From: Hyphomicrobiales bacterium
GTDB taxonomy: Bacteria; Pseudomonadota; Alphaproteobacteria; Rhizobiales; Xanthobacteraceae
NCBI GenBank assembly: GCA_016210825.1
Contig: JACQTM010000041.1
Coordinates: forward strand, 1-6,027
Direction of reading: 5' to 3'
DNA: 6,027 nt
A program made the translations under genes and the position numbers. Shown here piece by piece: positions 1-6,027 of the stretch. The notes under the pieces were generated by a model that was not told the DNA's origin, did not search any database, and saw only the letters and a program-made list of their open reading frames with translations. The first letter of the stretch is position 1. Each line of letters starts with the position of its first letter.

Positions 1-1182
1 GAATTCGGTGTCTATGTCTACGCGCTGACTTGGTTGCTGCTGTTCGGCGGCCTCGTCGATTTCGGTCTCGCGGCGTCGTCGCAATATTTCATTCCAAAAT
101 ACACCGAGCGACGGGCGATCGGGCATTTGCACGGCTATCTCGCGGGCTCCCGCTGGCTGTCGTTCGGCCTCGCGACGCTGCTCGCAATCATCGGTGCGCT
201 GTGTATCCGCCTGCTCGATGGCAAGCTCGATCAATACATGATCGCGCCGCTCTATCTCGCCTGTTTGACGCTGCCGATCTTCGGCGTGATGAATGTGCAG
301 GATGGCATCGCGCGCAGCTACAACTGGCCCTATCTGGCGCTGATGCCGCATTACATCATTCGCCAAGCGCTACTGATCGCGCTGATGGCCGCGATCTACG
401 TCGCGGGCTATCCGACCGACGCGGTGACCGCCGTCATCCTCGTTGCAGTCACCATTTGGGTCACGACACTTGGGCAAATGCTCGTGCTCAATCGGCGGCT
501 GCGCGCCGAAGTGCCGCGCGAGCCCGCGCGCTATGAGCCACGCCAATGGTTTTCGACCGCGTTTCCGATCTTCATGATCGACGGTCTCTATCTGATGTTC
601 CTCTACGTGGACGTACTCGTACTCAATGAATATCGCTCGCCTGAGGACGTTGCCGTCTATTTCGCCGCGGTCAAAACGCTGTCACTTGTCGCTTTCGTTT
701 ATTTCGCCGTGACCGCCGCGGCCGCGCATAAGTTCACGCAGTATCACGTCTCCGGAGATCGCGAGCGGCTAGCGGCGTTTCTTGCCTCGTCCATTCGCTG
801 GACGTTCTGGCCGTCACTGGTTACGGCCGTCGTCATTCTTGCCATCGGCTGGCCGTTGCTGTGGCTTTTCGGCGCACGCTTCGTCGCCGGCTACCATCTG
901 ATGTTCATTCTCGCGATTGGACTCCTCGCGCGCGCATCCGTCGGGCCCGGCGAACGCGTGCTCAACATGCTGGGTGAGCAGCGCACTTGTATGCTTGTAG
1001 CCGCTGTAGCCGCCTTGTCCAATATTGTGCTTTGCATCTTGCTCATTCCGCGTTTCGGCGCCGAGGGTGCGGCGGTTTCGACGTCGGCGGCTTTTGTGGT
1101 CGAATCGATCCTGCTTTTCATCGCGATCAAACACCGCCTCGGCTTTCATATGTTCATCTGGAGCAAGCCGGTGAGCGCGTGA
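1..1182 (+). CDS. Polysaccharide/lipopolysaccharide flippase (Wzx-like, MOP superfamily), 5'-truncated by window edge
   Basis: Seen: the frame is open from base 1 to the TGA at 1180-1182 and gives 393 visible residues. An internal TTG at 34 is not a credible start, because the codons before it (EFGVYVYALTW) already match the first membrane helix of the family. The visible part is highly hydrophobic, with about eleven predicted membrane spans separated by short charged loops, including one near residues 179-182 (RYEPRQW) between two halves. The N-terminal G-x-Y-x-Y-A-L-T-W...DFGLA pattern and the 'NVQDGIAR' stretch after helix 3 are typical of COG2244 proteins. Known of the family: these inner-membrane proteins flip undecaprenyl-linked sugar repeat units to the periplasm for LPS, capsule or exopolysaccharide assembly. 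Family members are about 430-500 residues, so some 40-80 residues are probably missing. The sugar substrate cannot be deduced. The gene faces the synthetase gene tail to tail, 24 bp apart. Confidence 0.85.
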   Translation, partial: EFGVYVYALTWLLLFGGLVDFGLAASSQYFIPKYTERRAIGHLHGYLAGSRWLSFGLATLLAIIGALCIRLLDGKLDQYMIAPLYLACLTLPIFGVMNVQDGIARSYNWPYLALMPHYIIRQALLIALMAAIYVAGYPTDAVTAVILVAVTIWVTTLGQMLVLNRRLRAEVPREPARYEPRQWFSTAFPIFMIDGLYLMFLYVDVLVLNEYRSPEDVAVYFAAVKTLSLVAFVYFAVTAAAAHKFTQYHVSGDRERLAAFLASSIRWTFWPSLVTAVVILAIGWPLLWLFGARFVAGYHLMFILAIGLLARASVGPGERVLNMLGEQRTCMLVAAVAALSNIVLCILLIPRFGAEGAAVSTSAAFVVESILLFIAIKHRLGFHMFIWSKPVSA

Positions 1183-1206
1183 TCGCGGCAGCGCCGAGCC
1201 AACCGC

Positions 1207-2823
1207 TCAAGCCCGTTCGCGCAACAAGCGGCGAATGACCTTGCCGGTCGTCGTCATCGGCATCTGATCGATGAAGGCAATTTCGCGCGGATATTCGTGC
1301 GCGGAAAGTCGTGTCTTGACGAAAGTCTGCAGCTCCGACGCCAATTGATCCGTCGGCGCGTGCCCCGATTTGACAACGATAAAAGCTTTCACGATTTCGG
1401 TTCGCACCGGATCGGGCTTGCCGATCACGGCGGCGAGCGCCACCGCGGGATGCCGGATCAGGCAATCCTCGATCTCGCCCGGGCCGATGCGATAGCCGGA
1501 TGATGTGATGACATCGTCATCGCGGCCGACGAATTGCACATAGCCGTCCTCGTCCACTTGTCCCTGGTCACCGGTCGTCATCCAGTCGCCAATGAATTTC
1601 GCTTCCGTCGCTTCCGGCCGCCCCCAATATTCGAGAAACATCACCGGATCGGGTCGCTTCACGGCGATCTGGCCGAGCTCACCCGCGGCGGCGCGGCTGC
1701 CGTCGGGCCGAATTACCGCTACATCGTGGCCCGGTACCGGTTTGCCGATGGCGCCGGGCCGCGAGACACCGAGCATGGCGCAGGACGAGAGCACGAGATT
1801 GCACTCGGTCTGGCCGTAAAACTCGTTGATGACGAGGCCGAACGCCGCCCGGCCCCATTCGTAGGTTTCCGCCCCAAGTGACTCGCCGCCCGATCCCAGC
1901 GTGCGCAGCTTGAGATCGTGGCGCCCGCGCGGATTTTGTGCCGAGCGCAACATCCGCAAGGCCGTGGGCGGAATGAAAGCGTTGCGCACCTGATGTCGCG
2001 CCATCAGAGCGAAGGCTTCCTCCGGATCGAACTTTTCGAGCTTGCGCGCGATCACCGGCACGCCGTGATGCAAGGATGGCAGGAGCGCATCGAGCAGCCC
2101 GCCGGCCCAGGCCCAGTCGGCCGGGGTCCAAAACCGGTCGCCCGGCTGCGGGAAGAAATCGTGCGGCATCTCGACACCGGGCATGTGCCCAAGCAGCACG
2201 CGATGGGCGTGCAGCGCGCCCTTGGGCTGCCCCGTGGTTCCCGAAGTGTAGATCATCATCGCCGGATCGTCGGGTGAGGTATTCTCCGGCGTGAAATCGG
2301 ACGACGCCTTGGCAAGCGTCTCAGCGAAACCCAGCGCTGCGTCCGCTGTGCCATCGACCGAAAGCACCAGCTTGACCTTCGGCGCCTGGTCGCGAATCCC
2401 GGCGAGCTTAGCGAGCCCCTGCGCGTTGGTCAAAACCGCCTTCGCGCCGGAATTCTGCAGCCGATAGGCAATGGCGTCGACGCCGAACAGCAATGCGAGC
2501 GGCAAGGCCACGGTGGCGAGCTTGTAGATTGCGATATGCGCGGCGGCGACCTCCGGCGCCTGTGGCAAAAGAATTGCGACGCGGTCGCCGCGCGCGATGC
2601 CGTGAGCGCGCAGAACGTTGGCGAGACGGTTCGACGTCTCGCGCAGCCACTGATAGCTGATCTCCTCGATCCGCCCGTCGGCATGAATGTGCAGGATCGC
2701 GGTGCGCCGCGGCTCGCACGCCGCCCAGCGGTCGCAGACGTCGACGCCGATATTGTATCGCGGCGGGATTCGCCAGCGAAATTGCCGGAAGAGCGCGTCG
2801 TAATCGTTGATATGCGGCAGCAT
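1207..2823 (-). CDS. AMP-forming acyl-CoA synthetase (acetyl-CoA synthetase-like, ANL superfamily)
   Basis: Likely reaction: carboxylate + ATP + CoA gives acyl-CoA + AMP + PPi, in the cytoplasm. From the ATG at 2823 it encodes 538 residues, normal for the family. All core ANL motifs are visible (numbered from that ATG): P-loop YTSGTTGQPKG at 192-202, the TPADWAWAGG stretch at 233-242, YGQTE at 336-340, TTGD at 416-419, GYRIGPGEIE at 443-452, and the C-terminal TTTGKV with the adenylation lysine at 528. It is therefore predicted active. The ADWAW stretch and the 'FRWRIPPRYNIGVDVCDRWA' opening resemble medium-chain or general Acs-like acyl-CoA synthetases (COG0365); the acyl substrate cannot be read from sequence. 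The frame extends 11 codons to a TTG at 2856, but homologues typically begin near 'MLPxxxxYDALFRxFRW', so the ATG is preferred, although neither start has a clear Shine-Dalgarno. It is divergent from the TRAP-type binding protein, suggesting a shared carboxylate substrate (inference). Confidence 0.92.
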   Translation of the reverse strand: MLPHINDYDALFRQFRWRIPPRYNIGVDVCDRWAACEPRRTAILHIHADGRIEEISYQWLRETSNRLANVLRAHGIARGDRVAILLPQAPEVAAAHIAIYKLATVALPLALLFGVDAIAYRLQNSGAKAVLTNAQGLAKLAGIRDQAPKVKLVLSVDGTADAALGFAETLAKASSDFTPENTSPDDPAMMIYTSGTTGQPKGALHAHRVLLGHMPGVEMPHDFFPQPGDRFWTPADWAWAGGLLDALLPSLHHGVPVIARKLEKFDPEEAFALMARHQVRNAFIPPTALRMLRSAQNPRGRHDLKLRTLGSGGESLGAETYEWGRAAFGLVINEFYGQTECNLVLSSCAMLGVSRPGAIGKPVPGHDVAVIRPDGSRAAAGELGQIAVKRPDPVMFLEYWGRPEATEAKFIGDWMTTGDQGQVDEDGYVQFVGRDDDVITSSGYRIGPGEIEDCLIRHPAVALAAVIGKPDPVRTEIVKAFIVVKSGHAPTDQLASELQTFVKTRLSAHEYPREIAFIDQMPMTTTGKVIRRLLRERA

Positions 2824-2883
2824 CGGGGAGGCAAAACTAGTCGCGCGGTGGCGCAAGGTCCAGACGACCGGCTATGTATCTTT

Positions 2884-2899
2884 CGGCGCTGTCACGCCG
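2884..2899. repeat. Short inverted repeat upstream of the binding-protein RBS
   Basis: Perfect 5-bp arms CGGCG (2884-2888) and CGCCG (2895-2899) flank the 6-base spacer CTGTCA. The repeat ends one base before the purine-rich ribosome-binding site at 2901. It could form a small hairpin in the mRNA leader or serve as a protein-binding site. It is short, so chance occurrence is quite possible. Confidence 0.25.
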
Positions 2900-2900
2900 C

Positions 2901-2908
2901 GGGAGGGA
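2901..2908 (+). promoter_or_regulatory. Ribosome-binding site deciding the start of the TRAP-type binding protein
   Basis: GGGAGGGA at 2901-2908 contains a GGAGG core and sits 9 bases before the ATG at 2918. It supports that ATG over the further upstream in-frame start at 2807, which lies inside the synthetase gene. This matters because it leaves the protein without any N-terminal signal peptide. Confidence 0.65.
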
Positions 2909-2917
2909 ATATTGCCG

Positions 2918-3844
2918 ATGAGCAAGCCGATCCAGATTCGCATGGGCGGGTATGGCCCGGCCACCACAGGCTTCAGCAAGGGGCTGAAGCTGATCGGCGA
3001 GCGGCTGGAAGCCGCTTTCGGCGACCGGATTGAGGTCAAGTATGTCTGGAACATCATGGACCTCGGTTATAGGGCCGAGGACATTCTGTGGCTGGTCGAG
3101 CATGGGCTGCTGACGCTCGGATACCAGTCGAGCAGTTATCTGACCGGGCGCGTACCGGAACTCGGGATGGTCGATCTTCCCTTCATCTTCGTGAGCAAGG
3201 ACGAGGCGCGGAGCGCCATGGATGGCCGCCTTGGCGAGACGCTGACGCACGCGATTGAGCGTCAAATGGACTATCGTATCCTCGGCTATTTCGAGAACGG
3301 ATTCCGCCACATCTCCAATCGCCTGCGGCAGGTTCGCGTGCCCAGCGATCTTGCTGGAATGCGCATCCGCGTCCTGCCAAGCAAGGTACAGGCGCGAACC
3401 TTCGAACTGCTCGGCGCCGTGCCGTTACGATGGGATTTGACGGAGGCGCTCGCCGCGATTGCGGCGGGCACCATCGACGCGCAGGAAAATCCGCTCGCCA
3501 ATACTGTCACCTATGGCGCGCACAAGTTCCATCATTTTCACACCCTGACCGGCCATTTCTATTTGTCGCGGCCGATCTTCATTCACCGTCCCACTTTCGA
3601 TTCCTGGCCGCGCGATCTTCAGGACGCGATGCGCAAGGCGGTGAAAGACGCCGTTGATTATCAGCGCGATCTCGCCATTGAAGAGGAGAAGGCGGCGTGG
3701 GCGGCGATTATCGCGCAGGGTTGCGAAATCGCGGAACTGACCGCTGACGAACACAACGCCTTTACCGCGGCGGTCAAGCCGCTTTTGAGCGAGGCGCGGC
3801 AGGATTACGGGCGTGAATTGTTCGCACTGTTGCCGACGGCATGA
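2918..3844 (+). CDS. TRAP-type C4-dicarboxylate/organic-acid solute-binding protein (DctP family), apparently leaderless
   Basis: Encodes 308 residues of the DctP/SBP family that binds organic acids for TRAP transporters. Visible family features: first beta strand IQIRMGGYG at 5-13; LPFIF at 87-91; GFRHISNR at 128-135; the LAGMRIRVLPSKV motif at 145-157, whose R151 aligns with the arginine that clamps the ligand carboxylate in TRAP binding proteins; GTIDAQENPL at 184-193; then a long helical C-terminal part. Length equals that of a mature binding protein. The start is set by a good ribosome-binding site 9 bases upstream. The oddity is that the first fold strand begins at residue 5, so no Sec or Tat signal or lipobox is present, and the in-frame upstream extension is not hydrophobic either. 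It may be cytoplasmic, or exported in an unrecognised way. No DctQ/DctM membrane subunits occur in the window. Its divergent partner is an acyl-CoA synthetase, consistent with a carboxylate ligand. The ligand is unknown. Confidence 0.88.
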   Translation: MSKPIQIRMGGYGPATTGFSKGLKLIGERLEAAFGDRIEVKYVWNIMDLGYRAEDILWLVEHGLLTLGYQSSSYLTGRVPELGMVDLPFIFVSKDEARSAMDGRLGETLTHAIERQMDYRILGYFENGFRHISNRLRQVRVPSDLAGMRIRVLPSKVQARTFELLGAVPLRWDLTEALAAIAAGTIDAQENPLANTVTYGAHKFHHFHTLTGHFYLSRPIFIHRPTFDSWPRDLQDAMRKAVKDAVDYQRDLAIEEEKAAWAAIIAQGCEIAELTADEHNAFTAAVKPLLSEARQDYGRELFALLPTA

Positions 3845-3845
3845 A

Positions 3846-3872
3846 ACCCGTCAGCCCCGCTTGGCTTCGGGT
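3846..3872. terminator. Possible bidirectional terminator hairpin at a convergent gene junction
   Basis: Beginning one base after the binding-protein stop codon, ACCCG (3846-3850) pairs with CGGGT (3868-3872), and inside it AGCC (3853-3856) pairs with GGCT (3863-3866). The loop is CCGCTT, with a 2/1-base internal bulge. The hairpin covers the 3' end of the opposing CAP gene. There is no U tract on the plus strand and only TTT on the minus strand, so intrinsic termination would be weak. It is placed where a shared terminator of two convergent genes would be expected. Confidence 0.35.
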
Positions 3873-4387
3873 GCGGCAACGATAAGGGTCCAGAACACCT
3901 TGTACTTGGATTCCGGCGCGTAGATTGCGGCAATACCCATCCGTGTCGCACCCCTGAGCAGCATGTTGGCGCGATGCGATGGCGAGTCGCGCCAACCGGA
4001 AAACGCCTCCGCCAGCGTGTGATAGCCGGCGGAAATATTTTCCGCCGCTCCCTTGGCATCGTAGCCGGATTTCCTCATGCGCTCGGGAAATGAGCCCGCG
4101 AGATTGTGATCGAGCTTATCGCGCGCCGCCATGGCGCGGGCTTGGGTGTCGGCGAGCTTATTCAACTCGGGGTCGAGCATAAGCGCCCCAAGCCCGTTGT
4201 TTCGCCGGTACCCCGAAATCATCGATTGCGCGGATGTGGCATCGAGTATCGAACCGTAATGGGCAAGGCTTTGGTAGAAGCTCGGCTGCTGCGCCGTATT
4301 CAGCTGATCGCTGGAGCAGGCCGCAAGCCCGAACGCGGCAAACACCGACACCATGCGCAAGAACCGGGCGTCGCTAAGCCAACTCAT
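3851..4387 (-). CDS. CAP (SCP/PR-1, YkwD-like) domain lipoprotein
   Basis: Encodes 178 residues. The N-terminus has a positively charged start, a hydrophobic stretch (MVSVFAAFGLAAC) and a lipobox LAAC with the lipidation cysteine at residue 24, so the mature protein is predicted to be a membrane-anchored periplasmic lipoprotein. The CAP domain runs from about 55 to 172: YRRNNGLGAL at 60-69, LDHNL with H94, AENI with E116, E127, and the SPSHRANML signature with H138. These match the usual His/Glu/Glu/His cavity residues of bacterial CAP proteins. CAP domains bind lipids, sterols or metal in some proteins, but the role of most bacterial members is unknown, so none is assigned. The start ATG has an AGGAGA site 9 bases upstream. 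It lies 70 bp downstream of the MscS channel gene on the same strand and may be co-transcribed with it. It is convergent with the binding-protein gene across a 6-bp gap. Confidence 0.9.
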   Translation of the reverse strand: MSWLSDARFLRMVSVFAAFGLAACSSDQLNTAQQPSFYQSLAHYGSILDATSAQSMISGYRRNNGLGALMLDPELNKLADTQARAMAARDKLDHNLAGSFPERMRKSGYDAKGAAENISAGYHTLAEAFSGWRDSPSHRANMLLRGATRMGIAAIYAPESKYKVFWTLIVAAPEAKRG

Positions 4388-4396
4388 TTCGAAGGA

Positions 4397-4402
4397 TCTC
4401 CT
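4397..4402 (-). promoter_or_regulatory. Ribosome-binding site of the CAP lipoprotein gene
   Basis: On the minus strand this reads AGGAGA, 9 bases before the ATG at 4385-4387. It supports that start, which in turn places the lipobox cysteine at the expected distance from the N-terminus. Confidence 0.6.
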
Positions 4403-4457
4403 GAGCGCGGAATAAGAGGCGTCATTATCGCCGAAGGGGATTGCTGAAGTGTAACCG

Positions 4458-6027
4458 TCACCCGCGCCCCGGCGTCATATCCGGCTTGCCTCCCTCCCGC
4501 CAGATCATCTCGCGCTGCGGGTAGGGGATGACGATTTTGGCCGCACGGAAACGGCGGAGAATGGCAAAACAAAGGTCGCTTTTGACCAGGGAGGCTTCCT
4601 CGACATTACTGACCACGCAGCGCAGTTCAAATTCGAGTGCGCTATCGCCGAACCCGGTGAACAGGGCGCGCGCTTGCGGCGTCTTCAAAATCTGGGCGTG
4701 GTCGTGCGCGATTTCGATGAGGATGTCGCGCACCTGCTCGGCATTGCTGTCGTACCCCACGCCAACTTTCACGATGATGCGCCCGAGCGTGTTGACATGC
4801 GTCCAGTTCTTCACCACGCCGGTGATCAGTTCCGAATTTGGAATGATGACGCTCGCGCGTTCGAAAGTCTCGATCTCGGTCGAGCGGACACGGATGCGGC
4901 GCACATAGCCTTCCTCGCCCTTGACCACGATCATGTCGCCGACGCGGATCGGCCGCTCAGCCAGCAGGATTAATCCCGAAACAAAATTGGAAACGATCGA
5001 CTGCAGGCCGAAGCCGATGCCGATCGACAGCGCGCCGGCGACGAGTGTGATTTTCTGCAGGTCGATGCCGAGCGCCACTAGCGCAAGCGATAGGGCCGTG
5101 ATGACCCCGACATATCCGAAGATCATCGACACCGAATGTTGCAGGCCAGGTTCGAGTCTCGTTCGCGGCAGGAACCGCGACTGCAACCAGCCTTGCGCGA
5201 CGCGCGTCGCTAATACGCCGAGGAAAAGCACCACGAATGCCGTAAGAATGGCCGTGACGGAGATGGTGATGTCGCCGATACGCACCCCGAACGCGGCGTC
5301 ACGAACCACGCCGAAGAAGTCCGCGGCGAAAATGCCCCACGGTCCGAGCAGCGGCAGCGCAACCACGATCACCAGCAGCACGCGGGTCACCGCGGAAAGC
5401 AGCGTACCGATGAGCTCAAGATGTGACGGGGTGAGACCGAGCGTCGCCGCTACCGCGCGGCCACGCTGGGTATGCGCGGTCAACACCTCGCTGAACAACG
5501 CATCGGTAAGAACGAGCGCGATATAGAGCGCGCCAAGCGCGACGAGGACGACGAGTAGCCGTCCGGCGAGGAACGCGGCAAATCCGACATATCCGGTCGC
5601 AAGCGCGACAAGAATCGCCGCGGTGACGAGCCAGCCCGCGCCGCGCAGCCAATGCAGATGTCCGACGCGATCTGCCGTGGTCTCGTCGCGCGCGAGACGC
5701 AGCAGCAGATGAACCATGAGCGCGGCGATGATCGCGGCCAGCAGCGCGCTCGTCGCCACCGTTAGCGACACCGGCGCCGAGACCGCCTTCTGCAGGATAT
5801 TGAGCAGAACGATACCGCCGAGGACGCGGGTGGCGAGCGTCAGGTGCTCGGCGAGCCGCTGCGCCATGGTGTCGTCGAGCGAGAATAGCCGGCGGTCCGG
5901 TTCCGCCGCGGCGAACAGGCCGATAGCGATTCCACGGCCGAAGCTTGCGACAGCCGTTGCCGCGGCAAGTCCCAATCCGATTTCCATGATCGTTAGCGGA
6001 ATGAGACCGAAGGCATCGAACACCAGC
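4458..6027 (-). CDS. MscS-family mechanosensitive ion channel with extra N-terminal membrane helices, 5'-truncated by window edge
   Basis: Numbering counts the GTG codon at 6021-6023 as residue 1. The frame stays open to the right edge, so that GTG need not be the true start; larger family members carry a periplasmic N-terminal domain that could lie outside. Of 521 residues, roughly the first 320 hold about eight predicted membrane helices (near 12-36, 65-80, 87-109, 128-148, 150-173, 204-227, 255-274, 298-320). The conserved MscS core follows: the Gly/Ala-rich pore helix ALSIGIGFGLQSIVSNFVSG at 331-350, then ERPIRVGDMI at 356-365, the beta domain with IIPNSELI at 393-400 and NWT at 406-408, and the C-terminal alpha-beta domain ending with IPYPQREM at 499-506. 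Such channels open in response to membrane tension and release solutes on hypo-osmotic shock, in the inner membrane. The core looks intact. The CAP lipoprotein gene follows 70 bp downstream on the same strand. Confidence 0.92.
   Translation of the reverse strand, partial: LVFDAFGLIPLTIMEIGLGLAAATAVASFGRGIAIGLFAAAEPDRRLFSLDDTMAQRLAEHLTLATRVLGGIVLLNILQKAVSAPVSLTVATSALLAAIIAALMVHLLLRLARDETTADRVGHLHWLRGAGWLVTAAILVALATGYVGFAAFLAGRLLVVLVALGALYIALVLTDALFSEVLTAHTQRGRAVAATLGLTPSHLELIGTLLSAVTRVLLVIVVALPLLGPWGIFAADFFGVVRDAAFGVRIGDITISVTAILTAFVVLFLGVLATRVAQGWLQSRFLPRTRLEPGLQHSVSMIFGYVGVITALSLALVALGIDLQKITLVAGALSIGIGFGLQSIVSNFVSGLILLAERPIRVGDMIVVKGEEGYVRRIRVRSTEIETFERASVIIPNSELITGVVKNWTHVNTLGRIIVKVGVGYDSNAEQVRDILIEIAHDHAQILKTPQARALFTGFGDSALEFELRCVVSNVEEASLVKSDLCFAILRRFRAAKIVIPYPQREMIWREGGKPDMTPGRG

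Larger units (their letters stand above)
2824..2917. promoter_or_regulatory. Divergent intergenic region between synthetase and binding-protein genes
   Basis: This 94-bp gap must carry the 5' signals of both divergent genes unless a promoter lies inside a coding region. No convincing -35/-10 pair was found by eye. A TATGTAT stretch at 2873-2879 is the only AT-rich segment suggestive of a -10 for the plus-strand gene. Two small inverted repeats are present: GGTC-n5-GACC at 2857-2869 and CGGCG-n6-CGCCG at 2884-2899. Either could be an operator half-site pair, but arms this short are common by chance in GC-rich DNA. That the region is regulatory is inferred from gene orientation. Confidence 0.45.

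Noticed and set aside
1..6. Window begins with GAATTC, an EcoRI site, suggesting a clone boundary
   Set aside because: The six bases encode Glu-Phe of an EFGVY stretch typical of this flippase family, so they fit natural coding sequence; no vector sequence is visible and the right end shows no matching site.
30..536. 168-residue plus-strand frame overlapping the flippase
   Set aside because: Arg/Ala-rich product in the wrong frame over a well-supported membrane protein; a codon-bias shadow.
1176..1208. Small stems (CGCG-n4-CGCG and GAGC-n5-GCTC) between the convergent flippase and synthetase genes
   Set aside because: Arms are only 4 bp and no T tract follows on either strand; not supportable as a terminator.
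2536..3033. 165-residue plus-strand frame crossing the synthetase start and the binding-protein start
   Set aside because: Antisense to one gene and out of frame with the other, with no recognisable domain.
4425..4430. GATAAT-like -10 hexamer on the minus strand upstream of the CAP gene
   Set aside because: No acceptable -35 element lies 16-18 bp upstream, so a promoter cannot be supported by eye.
4418..4432. GGCG-n7-CGCC repeat between the MscS and CAP genes
   Set aside because: A 4-bp stem without a U tract is too weak to call a terminator or an operator.
4921..5526. 201-residue open frame on the plus strand inside the MscS gene
   Set aside because: It is antisense to a clearly recognisable MscS channel, its product is Ser/Thr/Arg-rich without a recognisable domain, and long antisense frames are common in GC-rich coding DNA.

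Overview
The window is a GC-rich, densely coded bacterial stretch. Its protein families and their wording (a COG2244-type flippase, an Acs-like acyl-CoA synthetase, a TRAP-type solute-binding protein, a CAP-domain lipoprotein and a multi-pass MscS channel) suggest an alphaproteobacterium, probably Hyphomicrobiales (Bradyrhizobium/Rhodopseudomonas/Rhodoplanes-like). That placement is inferred from protein style; there is no rRNA or other taxonomic marker here.

Layout: (1) 1-1182, plus strand: the C-terminal ~393 residues of a polysaccharide flippase whose start lies left of the window. (2) 1207-2823, minus strand: a complete AMP-forming acyl-CoA synthetase, convergent with the flippase. (3) 2824-2917: a 94-bp divergent intergenic region. 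(4) 2918-3844, plus strand: a TRAP DctP-family solute-binding protein that appears to lack a signal peptide. (5) 3851-4387, minus strand: a small CAP/SCP-domain lipoprotein, convergent with the binding protein across 6 bp. A GC-rich hairpin lies over that junction. (6) 4458-6027, minus strand: a large MscS-family mechanosensitive channel whose N-terminus lies beyond the right edge.

Three loose units can be inferred. The flippase belongs to an envelope or exopolysaccharide locus to the left. The divergent synthetase/binding-protein pair may handle one carboxylic acid, with the binding protein recognising it and the synthetase activating it to a CoA thioester. The MscS channel and CAP lipoprotein lie head-to-tail with 70 bp between them and may be co-transcribed as envelope genes. 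I see no RNA genes, mobile elements, CRISPR arrays or intergenic gap above 100 bp. The item most worth following up is the leaderless TRAP-type binding protein, which has no TRAP membrane subunits nearby in this window. The rest looks like ordinary chromosomal content.
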